Of a stretch of DNA of 64,000 bases, positions 1 through 11,514 are shown one piece after another. Source of the stretch: Athripsodes cinereus. Taxonomy: Eukaryota; Arthropoda; Insecta; Trichoptera; Leptoceridae. Below the pieces are notes generated by a model. The model did no database searches, was not told the DNA's origin, and saw only the letters and a program-made list of their open reading frames with translations. A program made the position numbers and the translations under genes. The first letter of the stretch is position 1; each line of letters starts with the position of its first letter. The DNA lies in contig OX388314.1 in the NCBI GenBank assembly GCA_947579605.1, positions 18,659,982-18,723,981 of the forward strand, read 5' to 3'.

Positions 1-1
1 C

Positions 2-258
2 TCCAAGCTGAAATGGCAATGGGCTGGTCATGTGGTAAGACGAGAGGATGGCAGATGGACTTCCAGAGTTCTTGTATCGAGACCGTGGGAGGACAAAAGA
101 AGCGTAGGAAGACCCCAAAAAAATGGGTTGACGATATTGTCCAAATGATGGGGAAACAGTGGTATCGTGTTGCTCGAGATAGGAAAATGTGGAAAAGTTT
201 TGAAAAGGCCTATATCCAGCAGTGGAGAGAAGAGGGCTAGCAGTAAGTAAGTAAGTAT
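2..258 (+). pseudogene. 3' end of a non-LTR retrotransposon (RTE-like, family D)
   Basis: C-terminal end of a LINE polyprotein. In one frame it reads WQWAGHVVRREDGRW..SRPWEDKRSVGRP; after a one-base frameshift in the A-run near 115-121 it continues KKWVDDIVQMMGKQWYRVARDRKMWKSFEKAYIQQW and stops at 238-240. The G-H-V-R, G-R-P..W and D-R..W spacing is typical of the region after the RT domain in RTE-like insect LINEs. After the stop comes a short GTAA tail (about 243-256), as expected for an RTE-type 3' end. It is cut by the window start and not functional. A second copy lies at 16715-16845. Confidence 0.75.
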
Positions 259-261
259 AAG

Positions 262-362
262 AGTATAGCTTTCCCTCTGTGTATTGATTGCATGTAATTT
301 GAATGTATATATTTTATGGAACTGTTTGTTATTGATGTACAGTAAAGAATTAATAAATTTAT
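262..362 (+). repeat. LINE 3'-UTR tail (family Z)
   Basis: Contains CCCTCTGTGTATTGATTG followed by a TGTACAGTAAAGAATTAATAAATT-type tail. The same words occur at 52259-52375 and, on the other strand, at 53125-53292. There the upstream GCGATAAACTCGCC motif is also present, marking these as 3' ends of one LINE family. The copy directly abuts the family D tail. Confidence 0.55.
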
Positions 363-1045
363 TAAAAATTTAATCATTGAGTATATAATTAGAAAGAAAA
401 TAGAGAGGTCGGTGAATAACCTTAGTTTAAAAACTATTCACAATGAAATAAGACACTTGTTCAAATAATAATATATGCCATAATATAATATGTAAATTCT
501 TCAAAAACCATCCCTTAAAATCAGCGAAGTGGAATAAAAATATTATTTCCTTTTCATTTAAATGATAGTTACTGAATAAGTTTGATCACACAAAGTAACT
601 ACTATATTTCTCAGAATTATTATTAACATCCAAACTGTCTCCATGACGTGTATTTAAATTACATCGGTTGATATAAATATACATATATACTAACTTAGAG
701 AGAGAAGACATGGTTATTATAAGTTTGGGATTGTTTCAAATATTATTAGGCTGCTTCAAGTTTTGTTCTGAAATGTGCTCACTGAAAAGTTGACAGTCGT
801 TAAATTAAAATATTTGAGGTCATCTTATGATCGTATGAATGAAAGTTGATAAGGGAAATATTCATTATGACAATAATATTTTATAACCATTATCTTTTAA
901 TGTTGAACTACACGAATAATAAATAGAACATTTCGATTTGTCTGTGAATACAGATAAAAAAATATTACTTGAATAGTTCGTAATGAAATAAATTTATAAA
1001 ATATCATTATCATTTTTCCTTCATACTGCTCTACTACTGTACTTT
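363..1045. other. No gene seen
   Basis: AT-rich sequence with no ORF, tRNA-like box or inverted repeat that I can support. Confidence 0.6.
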
Positions 1046-1610
1046 ATCCTCATGCCGGATCCCAGATGAGGTAGGCAGTAAGAACTATGCTTAATTATTA
1101 TCTATCGTGTCGAAACCCAGAATAAACCAATTAAAGACGCACAGCAGGTGGAGATGCGTCAAAAATATCCTCCATAGTGCATGTGGCAGGGCACAATGGA
1201 CACTCCAACAAGTGTGGCATGGTCTGTGCTGCACCACAGTCACATGCTTCGGATTCGTCTTGTAGGAAGCCCCATCGTTCACTTTTGTCACGGCAGTTTC
1301 CTACACCAGATCTTAGTCGATTCAGGGTTTTTCATGTTCTATAGTCTAGATCGCCTCCTACAGCAAGGTGTTCTTGGGCAAGGAAAGTTTCGCTTATTTG
1401 CGGATCCTCCGATTAATTAATTAATTACTATCCTTAATTATATACTTCTTTTGCTTCCTCCACATTCATGCAATTCCTCATATACATATGTACGCCAATT
1501 TCTCTTACTCAACACATAGCTCTCCTTGAGATGCACTTGGTCAAGTCACGTATTTTTCGGTGTTCTGCGCTTTCTCACACCCCCTTTTTCATATAAATAA
1601 ACCCTTTTTG
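1046..1610 (-). pseudogene. LINE family A 3' fragment, interrupted
   Basis: Positions 1046-1090 and 1433-1610 match, on the minus strand, the C-terminal coding end and 3' end of the LINE seen best at 31443-36260 and 49184-49648. Shared words include GGATCCCA..TGAGGTAGGCAG, TTTGCTTCCTCCACATTCATGCA and TTTCTCACACCCCCT. The two parts are separated by another LINE fragment (1103-1420). Heavily mutated and not coding. Confidence 0.7.
1103..1420 (-). pseudogene. LINE C-terminal fragment inserted in family A
   Basis: The minus strand reads KTLNRLRSGVGNCRDKSERW, then GFLQDESEACDCGAAQTM and PHLLECPLCPATCTMEDIFD. This is the C-terminal cysteine/histidine motif (C-x-C..H-x3-C) found after the RT/RNase H region of many insect LINEs. 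At least one in-frame stop interrupts it. It sits between imperfect 12-bp direct repeats TTAATTATTATC (1091-1102) and TTAATTACTATC (1421-1432), which fit a LINE target duplication. The strand also carries short overlapping ORFs in other frames that are not the real product. Confidence 0.7.
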
Positions 1611-2150
1611 TCTAAAAATTAATATATTGATATATTTATAATCATTTAAATACTAAGAATTATTATAATTAATTTTAATTCAATGAACCATAATTATAAT
1701 TAAATCTGTTTTGTATCATTCAAAGTTCCGGACGAATAAATATATCACGTAGTTAGTTGTGCATAAATGTTATTTCATTTTGCTTAATTCTTGAATAATT
1801 TATTAGGGTAAAGACTCAAAATATAAATAAATACTTGTAATTACACGAAGCATACCTTAAGTATTACGTCATTATAAATTAAAATAAGTGAATAAATACG
1901 TGTAATCTCTACTTAGTACCTTTGTATACATTCATAAATACTGAATGTGCCAGAAAAACCTTTTCAATTTCAGGCCGATACGGTTGATAGAGAACTACAA
2001 TCGTCTAATAGACTGAGAGTGAGTTTTTACGCAACGGAAAAAGACAAAATTAACTTCAGCATATATGTCGTTTGAATATGGAACAGCGCCCAGATTGAGT
2101 AGTCAGCGAACTAAATGAACGCAACAAACAGGACATCGTTTCACAAGAAA
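1611..2150. other. No gene seen
   Basis: AT-rich; nothing supportable apart from the undefined 5' junction of the R1-like element that follows. Confidence 0.5.
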
Positions 2151-2159
2151 TAATATACA

Positions 2160-2726
2160 GAGGATGGGTTGGACTGCATACACTTCAATGTTGAACATCT
2201 CGGAATCTCCGTTCATGCGGAGCCCGGGACTAGAGGGCTCAGTAGGGCAATCGGCATGATTCGAAAGAGAACTTTGGAGGTCTGGCAAGATAGGTGGGAT
2301 CGGGGGAGAACTGCTAGATTGGTCTACAGTTTTCTCCCTGACGTTTGTGAGAGAATGAAAAGGCGATTCTTTTCCCTCAATCACCATGCCGTCCAGCTTG
2401 TGACGGGACACGGTGATCTAAAGGGCAGGTTATATGACCTTGGACTAGCGGAGAATCCGTGGTGTGTTTGTGGGTTGGGGGCGCAGTATGCTGGGCACAT
2501 CCTTTGGGAGTGCTCCGTGATGAATGATGCTAGAGATGCAATGATAGATGATATGAGTAAGAGCACACTCAGACCAATTTGCTTTGGGGAGGTTCTGCAA
2601 TGCCCGAGGAACCTTAAAGCATTTTTGGTGTTTGTGGATGTGTGGGTATCTCGTTGGGAGCTTCGTTGGCGCGATAGTGAACTCGTTTTCTCGTTGTATC
2701 GTCCTGTCTCCCTTGGTGGAGAGTAG
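2160..2726 (+). pseudogene. R1-clade-like LINE, C-terminal part of the RT polyprotein (5'-truncated)
   Basis: Open frame of about 185 codons ending at 2726. From residue 36 it reads TLEVWQDRWDRGRTARLVYSFLPD, the W-x2-RW..G..T..L.PD block of R1-like LINEs. Next come a VTGHGDLKGRLYDLGL block (78-93) and a C-x-C-x8-H-x4-C motif (C99, C101, H110, C115; context WCVCG..HILWEC), the C-terminal zinc-knuckle-like motif of this group. The endonuclease and RT domains are missing, so this is a 5'-truncated copy. The reading frame is undamaged, suggesting a fairly young insertion. Clade assignment is by motif only. Confidence 0.75.
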
Positions 2727-3325
2727 GTTTGGGAGTATGTCCCTTTTGGGAGGGTTTAATGTTTTCACACCATTCGGCACTGGTGATTCTCGGGCTCGCG
2801 CCTTCTGAACGCCAAATAATAAGTTTCTGGACACCTCACTTCGGCTTTTTGTTACTCAGCAATTTTTATATATCATATTTACTCGATGTTATCTACCTTC
2901 TATTAATTGTACCTACTATATTTTGTCCTGTTTTATGCTTTTTTTTATATAATTTTGTATTTTTTTATTCAATATAAACATATTTTCAAAAGGGGCATTG
3001 AAGAGAGTGTAGCTTAAAAGATTCCCACGACGGCGGTTTTAGCCGGTCGGTCCTTCAGACCTGCCCAATGGCCCGCCCGTGAGGACAATTTTGGTTTGAA
3101 TGTGCGGATAAAATAGGAGTCTATGACTCCTGAAATATCCGGGTGTGAGGTGGGTCTCTCTTCAATGCATACACTTATTCCTCTATAGTGACGAATTTAG
3201 ATTATTGAGGGGAAGTATTCTCATATTTCTGAGTAGAAAAATATATTATTGATAATATATTTTTTCTGTATACCCCGAAAAGAAAGCAGCATGATGATGA
3301 TGATGATGATGATATTATTGATTCA
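2727..3325 (+). repeat. 3' UTR and (ATG)n tail of the R1-like LINE
   Basis: Follows the stop codon directly. The stretch GAGAGTAGGTTTGGGA..ATGTCCCTTT recurs on the minus strand at about 57850-58010. The block GGAGTCTATGACTCCTGAAATATCCGGG (about 3116-3143) recurs at 55428-55456. The segment ends in AAAGCAGC and an (ATG)n run at 3291-3313, a usual kind of 3' tail for these elements in Lepidoptera. Whether the whole 600 bp is one 3' UTR is inferred. Confidence 0.55.
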
Positions 3326-5540
3326 AACCCGCTACCGACTTACTCCACTTTCACGATATGTATGTTTTTATCGACAGGATAGAGATTCTCCATTGATTCT
3401 GTTGTTTCTTTTGATGTCTCTGTTGTGTTTTTTCTTCAGTTTCGCTGTTTTTTGGTATTTTTTTTGGATTTGCTTTGTTTCTTTTCAATTTTCCTGCTGG
3501 GATCGCCTTGGCCAAAAGCTGTTATGGTCACAAGTTGGGTGACATTTTAAGGATAATAATAATAATACTGTATAATTATAGAGTATCTTGAATCCAACAG
3601 TACCACATATTTTATTTTAATTTTAATGTATATATTTTGTTTTGTGCAATTTTGTTAATAGTGGAGAGATATTTCTGCCACACCCTGTGTTATTGTGTCA
3701 GTAATGAGAGAGTATTCAGTGAAATATGTTAATCCCTCGTGGGAATAAAACACAACAGGCCTTCTTATTATTAATCCGAGAACGTAGAAGGGATGAGATA
3801 GTATATGGTGTGCCTACATTGCCTACCCATTCCGTGTTGAAATCTTTATATATAATGTACATATCTAATGTTTGAATATTAATTATTATTTCAGCTTATC
3901 GTGGCGCTATTTTCTGTTTACAAACTGTGCTTTTTGCAATACTTTGTATAATTTATAAAGAATGACATCACCGGCATACAAAAAGCTTCCTCTTGAATAG
4001 AATGAATTCACTTAAACATGTTCCTTACAATGTCATAACATATACAGTCTTTTGTTCGTGAGCTTTGAAGCGTTGTGTAAGATAAGAACATTCGCTTTGT
4101 ACCTAATTATAAATTTATGGTATTCACCATCTACGTTTATGTCACCAAAATGGCTTTCTTAGGATATGATTACTCGTACGATACAAGTTCATTTTAGAGT
4201 TAGATACGCATGAAAATCAGTTCTATAAAAATGGAAAAAATATTCAACACTTGCATCAAATAGAAATAAATAACGTCACGAAATATATTTTTATATATCA
4301 GTAATAAAGTTCCTGTTTTATATACCCCTAAGCCTATATGCATTCTTGTCCTTTTTTGTATGCTGATGCTTTTGTATGCAATTATACCATCCACCCAGTT
4401 TCGTGTTGAATGTAAGGGTCAAGAAATACTTTTGATTCCTAAAATTCAACATCAAGAGGCAAATGCTATTTAGATTCTTATACTATTCATATACTTGATA
4501 TTTTTAGCCAATAGTATATATTCTATCGAAATAATATTGTTTTAATTTAATCATTAAATTTTGAAGTTTTCAAGGATTGCAGTGATATGGATAAGTAGAG
4601 AGTATTTGATAATGTTGATCGATGTGATAAACAAAATTTAATTATAAACCATTTAGGGTTGCCTACGTATGAATAGCATTCAACACGAACAACGAAAGGG
4701 GTTGGGTTATAATAACGGTTATTAAATTATTTATATTGCAATCAAATATCAATTAAGATTGTTCAGTTGTACTGAAAATAGTTGAGAGTTCAAATTATTT
4801 ACCAGGAAACATTACAAGCAATATTGTCGTCTGGCCATTTAGAGACTTCACAAAGTGACTGTTGAATAGAAACTTATATAAATTCAAACTAAAGGATATT
4901 TTATCTGGAGGAATTCCTAAAGATACTCATGTACATTATTATTTAAGATGTTATTTACTAGCTCTAGAATAATATTACTACTTCTAAGATATATTTTGAT
5001 AGGAATATACAACTTTAATGGAGCCACCAAAGACTCAATCTATTTTTTACAATAAATCTGAAATATTCTATTATCATTTTTAAGCAAACAATATCCATCC
5101 AATACGATTTAGTAGAGAGATTTAATTTTCGTCACGAGTTGGAAATATTTACATACAATATGGGGACGCATAAATATTTAATATAGGGTTATATTATGTA
5201 TAGTAACCTATGTATATATACATTTACTACGTTCTCAAAAATACTCTACATATATTTTCCAATATTTCACGTGTGGTGACAAGCGTTTCTCAATATTGCA
5301 TTTTATAATAGCGAAGCTCAATACAATTTTCATATCACAATAGTATCTTAAGAGTATAATATTTGATACTATGAATACGCAAAACTCACAAGTTAAATAT
5401 ATCATATGTTTATCAAGAAATAAAATTTGATTAGGTATTAAGTTTTACGAGTAACGTGATAAAGTACTTGTAAAACTAAATAATCATATTTTAATTTTTA
5501 TTTTGAATACAATACAATATAAAATACAATATTTGTTTAT
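3326..5540. other. No gene seen
   Basis: AT-rich. A short AAT run lies near 3555-3567. No ORF with recognisable motifs on either strand. Confidence 0.6.
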
Positions 5541-5544
5541 GTTT

Positions 5545-5790
5545 GATCAGGGTAGGCGAAAGTTAGCATCTCCTTAAAAATATTAGCCTATGACAAGCAA
5601 ATTGGATTGGCTACAACATCAGGCACCCATGTCTGCTCTTCACCATCGTAGAGGGTGCGATCGAAGATAGGAATGCTAAAGGTCGACCAAGAAATACCTA
5701 CATGGATCGAGTGAAGATGGACGTGAACTGTACCACATACGCACAATTAAAGAGACTAGCAGAAATTAGCGAAGATGTAAATTATCTTCA
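5545..5790 (+). pseudogene. LINE family B C-terminal fragment
   Basis: Matches 45185-45435 at nucleotide and protein level: AGGGTAGGCGAAA, ATTGGATTGGCTACAACATC, GGTCGACCAAGA..CTACATGGA, GACGTGAACTG and AAAGAGACT. It corresponds to the post-RT region (NWIGHNIRHP, GRGRPRDAYMDQLKRDMNC in the better copy). Short, frameshifted and not coding. Confidence 0.7.
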
Positions 5791-7150
5791 GTTAATTTTA
5801 TATGAAGCAATAAAATATTAATTACTTCACATTTTAAGATTTTGCCATATTTTTTAAACCTTTAACTTTTCATTACCAATTCGGTTTTGGTTTAGAAGTA
5901 AATTTAAATTTAAATATTTTTTCTCCACAGGGTACCTAAATACTTTATCTTTCATTAAAACATAAATGAAAATATATAGAAGCTATATTCCATGGATGAT
6001 ATCCAACAGGTGTGTCTCTGCTTAATGCTGGTGATATTTGTCTGAAATATAACAAACGATTTATTTTATAGGCACTGTAAACTCGACATACGCAAAAATT
6101 GCTCATAACAATATTTTTTCTTTCATCCAAGACTCATTAAATATGGTCGTTAGAAAGCGATCTGTTTCTTGAGTTATAATATATACTCATTAGGAGAAAA
6201 AATATTTGAATAATCTCGTACTAAAAGATGTTATCATTAAGGTTTATCATTTAAACAAAATATGTATTAAATTTATATTAATGATAGACGGAATGATACA
6301 TTAAACAACAAAACATAAAAATAATTAAGTAGGTACTAATTGTACAGCTATTTTTGAAAAAACTTATTTATTAAAAACATTCATGTTTATTTTATTCGTT
6401 TGTTTAATTATTTTTGTTCATCAACAGTTTGATGACAAAATCAACAAATCAATTTATATAATAAATAATTATGATATGCCGTGGCGAGATGATCAGTAGT
6501 ATATTAATGATTACTTCCATCTTTCCACCATTTTCAGAATGGGTGTGGTAAATGTACCATCTTTTTCAGTAATGATGCTATAAAAATGTATATAATTAGT
6601 AACCTGAGTAAAGGAAACAGGATAGGGAAGCGCTGGAGTAGAGTATCGGTGTAATTTCCTATAAAAATATTTCCCTATGTTTTTGAGTAATAGCAACTCT
6701 AACCCAATATCCTGTAAGTGCGGGAACATCTTAGCCCTCCGTAACCCATCACATTACATTACTTGAAGGTATTTTGATACATAAAATATACATTTTGTAT
6801 CTATCTACAACTTTCTTAGAAGGGAATATCTTCTACATGGAAATAATATATTATAAAATATTCAAGTCCCCCATACCACGCATTATAAAGATATTGATGA
6901 AATTATATTGTCGATGTCGAACTACGTATTCCCTAGAAACCTTGGATTCTCTGCCATTCCAAATTGAACATAAACAATCGTTCAAAATTGTGTTGGTTCT
7001 ATTCTATTCTATAGCAGTTGGATTTTTTTAACCCCTCGTTGCACATTGTAATCATAACAGGTTGATGCTTCGGGTTATAAATTTATTTATTATATTAAAT
7101 TTGAATGTTGCACATTCAGCTGCAGAATATTTTTTACTTCATATTTCATA
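5791..7150. other. No gene seen
   Basis: AT-rich; no supportable feature. Confidence 0.55.
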
Positions 7151-7177
7151 TTTTACTTGATTGGTGTATGAAAGGAA

Positions 7178-10100
7178 TTGAAAATGTATAAAAATAGAAT
7201 AAATACCGACCTATCTAAAGCCTTGTTTCACATATTTGATGATGGTGCTTTGGCTTTCCATGAGATTCTTGATAAACATATTAAAGATGCAACGTCCCTT
7301 GTTGAAGTTAAGAGCAATATTAAATCTAAATATAGGCGTATTAAGCCATGGATTACTCATGGACTTGTTGTTTCTATAAGAAACAAGGAAAAATTATATA
7401 GAAGGACTTTGCAATATCCGAACGATGTTGCGACAAGGACAATATTCAGGCAATATAGGAATATGCTGACTAATCTTATTCGACAAGCAAAGAACAAATA
7501 TTTTGCTAAAAAGGTTGAACTTGCTGGACAAAGTGCAAAGAAAGTATGGGATACAATAAATGAAGCAATAAATAAAAGAAAGAAATTTAGTCCTATTACT
7601 GAAATAATTAATGAGGAGCAGATATTAAATGTTTCTAAGGAACCTAAGAAATGTGCAAATGTTTTTAATGATTTTTTTACCTCTGTGGGAGCTGACCTTG
7701 CACGTAAGATTAATAATATTGCTCCCAGTGTTATAAATGTTGATGAAGGAGATTCACCAGTTTCAAGACAATATAAGCAGTTTGAGATCGTGAATGAGAG
7801 TGAAATCGAAACTATAGTGAAGTCAATGAAGGGTGGAACGTCGCCTGGTTTTGACGGTGTAACTGTTGAGATATTAAAGACTAATCTTGCACAACTGGTG
7901 AGGCCACTCACTTACATAATTAATAACAGTTTAAAGGAAGGAGTTTTCCCATCTATCTATAAAATCACACATGTTACTCCGGTATTCAAGTCTGGCGATA
8001 GGAAGAACCCAACAAATTATAGACCGATATCACTTATTTCAAGTATTGCTAAAATCTATGAAAGAGTAGTGAAAAAAAGAATACTCAAATATACTGATGA
8101 TAATGCTATATTTAGTAGAAATCAATATGGGTTTAGAGAAGGAATTGGGACAGAGGATGCTATTGCCAGATTGACATCTGTGGTCTGCAATGCATTGGAT
8201 AATGGTAAAAAATGTATTGGATTATTCATAGACCTACAAAAGGCTTTTGATAGTATTAGCCATGAGAGATTAATACGTAGACTAAATAAAATTGGGTTCG
8301 ATGATGCATGTTTAAATTGGTTAAGAAGCTACTTATATAACCGAGAGCAGCATGTCAGGTTGAGAGATGTGTTGAGCGACCATGCTTGTTCCACTTATGG
8401 CATACCACAAGGCACAGTCTTGGGGCCTATAATGTTTTTAATATATGTAAATAATCTGTTTGATATAAATATTCGATCTGAAATTGTTTCTTTCGCAGAT
8501 GATACGGTGATGTTATCTGTGGGTGACACATGGGATGAGGTTGTTGAAGTGGCAAATGTGGAGATGGGTGTTCTAAGATCATGGTTCGACCTAAATTTGT
8601 TAACGCTGAATGCTCGAAAGACTGCTGTGCTACCTTTCTCTATTAATGAAAAAAATGTACCTAAAAATTTGGATGTTAGAATCCACCGCTATGATTGTGA
8701 TATGAAATGTTATGGTGAAGAAACTGAATGTGTTAGATTGAAAGTACATAGTTCGGTTAGGTATTTGGGTGTGCTGGTTGATTCGGAATTAAAATGGAGA
8801 GATCAATTGTTTATGACTGTAGAGAGATTGAGAAAGATATTTTATGTATTTTATCGTCTCAGAAGTTTTCTATGTACGAATGTGTTAAAAATGGTTTACT
8901 ATGCTCTTGCGCAGTCGGTTATGCAGTATGGAATAATAGGATGGGGAGGAATATATTCTACCAGCTTGAAGCCACTTTACATCATACAGCGAAAAATTAT
9001 TAAGATTATATTGCATAAGCCGAGTGATTACCCATCTGACCAACTGTTTTCTGACTTTGGAGTATTAAGATCATTGGCGGCCACTTCATTGGTTCAACTG
9101 ATCAAGCGCACCCCCGACAATTCTGGCTAAAAATCACAAATAAAATATAATTTTATCTTCTAATGCTTCTGAAAGTATTTACAAAAATGCTAATAACCAA
9201 TCAGCGCCTTAATTTAGCAAACGCACTGACATCAAAACGGTACGCCATACTTTTTACGATCGATGTGCGACCCAGATATCGCACTACCCAAATAGGATAT
9301 TTTCTATACGAATGAGAGATGCAAGCGAAAACCGTCAAATTTGTCCATCCCATATAGTTTGTATGGGGAGATTTGTGCGCCGCACTGCTTACAAAATCGT
9401 TCAACTCGTACACGTACACTATAGAGGTATGTCTAAGCAGTAGTGTGACCCTGAACCTTCAACCGAAGTCTGTCGATAATTCATCTTCGTTATAGATCGG
9501 AAGTGTTTAATTATTATTATTATGCATCTCGCATATTTTGCGTGAAGTGCAAAATAATATTTCACTTTTAGTTCCGATTTTTACATTGTGTCGTTGGTAT
9601 TTACGGCTGTTTATATTGCACTATTTTGATAGCATATTTAATTATACACAAGTTTAATATACCTATTCAGGCTAATTATTTTCAACATAGTGTTAACAAA
9701 GCAATGATAATACAATTTATTAATATGTAAATAGTTTAGTTGTTTATATGAGGATATTTAAATTAAAGAATATTTTTTTAGCTGGCTTGTTGAACTTTGT
9801 GCAATATTTTTTGCTCTTGTGTTAAACTGACAATATTGTGTGTGAATAGGTATATAATAGTAAATATAGGAGGATCGATCTTCTCTATAAGTGATAAGGT
9901 AGGAAACTATAGCTATTATTTTTTACTTGTATCACATATTTTTTTAATTAATGTACAATGGGAATGGGAAGTTTTCTAGCAATATAATCTATTGTTAATT
10001 AATGTTATCTTTTTAATCTCGCGTGTATGTTTTATGATATTCCTAATATTTCCTAAAGGTCTGATCCTAATGTCATAAAAAAATAGAAACGATTGAATGA

Positions 10101-10480
10101 AATTCATCATTTGATATCTAAAAATATGTATGGTCACACGGGACGGCTTCTGGTATTTTAGTTTACCTATTACGCGCACCCCCACACCCATTCCCACGAG
10201 CCGCTACTGATTAAGATTGGACACAATATATAGGAGACAAGCTGTACTGCGTATTTGTAAGGAATATATAACTGATCCGATCCACCCGGTGGAGTGCATT
10301 AGCACATTGCCTCGTTTAGGTGGTCTTATAAAAATACCAAAAAAAAACACAACGTTTGCGCAAAACCACTACTCCTACCTAGGAGTGAAGTGGTATAATG
10401 CTTTGCCGGTGGATTGCAAGGATCTAGCAAATATTGGTATAGCTAAGTTTAAGTTAGCTTTAAAAAAGTTAATGAAGTAG
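7178..10480 (+). pseudogene. Jockey-like LINE reverse transcriptase ORF, split by a hAT-like insertion
   Basis: Reverse transcriptase of a non-LTR retrotransposon. The first part (7178-9071) is open and starts with the linker that follows the endonuclease (KPWITHGLVVSIRNKEKLYR, from residue 57). RT motifs follow in order: DRKNPTNYRPISLISSIAKIYE, FIDLQKAFDSISH with the first catalytic Asp at 352, GIPQGTVLGPIMFLIYVNNL from 408, and FADD at 439-442. A 1138-bp insertion (9072-10209) breaks the ORF after residue 631. Past it, 10218-10480 continues in the same frame as DTIYRRQAVLRICKEY..YLGVKWYNALP and stops. Joined across the 8-bp duplication, the frame reads FGVLRLDTIYRRQ without a shift, about 718 codons. 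The endonuclease domain and ORF1 are absent, so the copy is 5'-truncated; the start codon used here is only the first Met in the frame. Confidence 0.88.
9072..10209. mobile_element. Non-autonomous hAT-like element inserted in the LINE ORF
   Basis: Flanked by an exact 8-bp direct repeat ATTAAGAT (9064-9071 and 10210-10217), the duplication size of hAT elements. The left end reads CATTGGCGGCCAC; the right end, reverse-complemented, reads CAGTAGCGGCTCGTGG. Both are one change from the CAGTGGCGGC start found in many hAT elements. Removing the element and one duplication copy restores the LINE frame exactly. No transposase is seen inside, so it is non-autonomous. The interior has a somewhat less AT-rich part (about 9210-9500) of unknown origin. 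Confidence 0.82.
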
Positions 10481-10823
10481 ATTTTTCTTCTTATTGGGTA
10501 TAGATTATTGATGATTGAAAGTGTAGGTACCTTATTGTTATTTAATTTGTACTAACATGTTTATTTTTGTACGATGTGTTTTTCTTTTTCTTTTCAAGTT
10601 TATGGAAAGTTTCAGGATTTATTCTGGTAATGTTTTTGAAATTGTTTTCTTTTTATTTACTTTTGTATTGTTTTGTAATATTGTAACAATGTAGCTCACT
10701 TCAAAACACGAGATTTTCTCTTTTTGAAGTTGAGTCATTGAAAAATAATGTTTTATTTATATGAATTTGTTAACTATGTAAATATGTTATAAAAAAAAAT
10801 TATAAATAAATAAAAAAAAAAAA
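10481..10823 (+). repeat. 3' UTR and A-rich tail of the jockey-like LINE
   Basis: Runs from the stop codon to an A-rich tail (AAATAAATAAAAAAAAAAA at about 10803-10823). AATAAA words lie just inside the end. I could not find a convincing target duplication matching the 5' side near 7160. Confidence 0.6.
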
Positions 10824-11113
10824 TTTGGCATCTGATGGTTTGCCCCTTTTTTCTAGTGCACATGCTACGTTAACTATTCCTGCTCACTAATCACCTTTTT
10901 TCACATCTTCTGTCACTATGTTCATACAATTGCCACTCATGTAAGTAAACTAAAACATTACTGTCATATTAAATTCATTACTCCCCTCCCCCTCTCTGTA
11001 TATCATATTATATTAAATAAATATATTGATTAAGCTATTTTTTAGTATTCGTTTCATGTATGTGTGTGTGCAATATCTGTATATATTTATATACATACAT
11101 ATTCACCATGTAC

Positions 11114-11506
11114 TAGTGATGCAACGAATGTGTGATTTTGGATATTCGCGAATGCGAATACTTGTTGCCGACATTCGCGAATGCGAATCCGAATAGCGAA
11201 TATTGACTTGCTTAGATTTCGACAATATTGCTCAATCATTAAAATTTCTACCCCTCCCCCCCCGTCGCCGAATTCTCAAAACGGTATAGGAATTTAAAAT
11301 ATTTCAAAACTCCTCGGTTTTCTTAAAGAACATTTTCTTGCAGTACCTTTTTCTGAAATGTACCGGGTAAGTATCTGGTACTTATACTGAATATCAAAAG
11401 AAAGCAAAACATTCGCATATTTTTTTGCGAATACGAATGCGAATACTTTGAAATATGCGAATATTCGCGAATGCGAATGCGAATACGAATATTCGTTACA
11501 TCACTA
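11114..11506. mobile_element. hAT-type MITE with ATTCGCGAATGCGAAT repeats
   Basis: 393-bp element with terminal inverted repeats TAGTGATGCAACGAAT (left) and TAGTGATGTAACGAAT (right, reverse-complemented; one mismatch). It is flanked by an exact 8-bp duplication CCATGTAC (11106-11113 and 11507-11514). Both ends are packed with near-palindromic ATTCGCGAATGCGAAT/GCGAATACGAAT words, which look like subterminal transposase-binding repeats. No coding capacity. The 8-bp duplication and multiple subterminal repeats point to the hAT superfamily. Boundaries are exact to the base. Confidence 0.9.
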
Positions 11507-11514
11507 CCATGTAC

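Noticed and set aside
1181..1420. Plus-strand 79-codon ORF (MWQGTMDTPTSVAW..)
   Set aside because: Antisense shadow of the LINE C-terminal fragment, whose minus-strand frame carries the CDCG..HLLEC motif.
3249..3542. 97-codon plus-strand ORF with a Met run
   Set aside because: The Met run is the (ATG)n tail of the R1-like LINE; the rest is low-complexity T-rich sequence.
9106..10183. 10-bp direct repeat GCGCACCCCC (9106-9115 and 10174-10183) as the target duplication of the insertion in the LINE ORF
   Set aside because: The outer 8-bp ATTAAGAT repeat sits at hAT-like ends and restores the LINE frame exactly; the 10-bp repeat lies inside the element.
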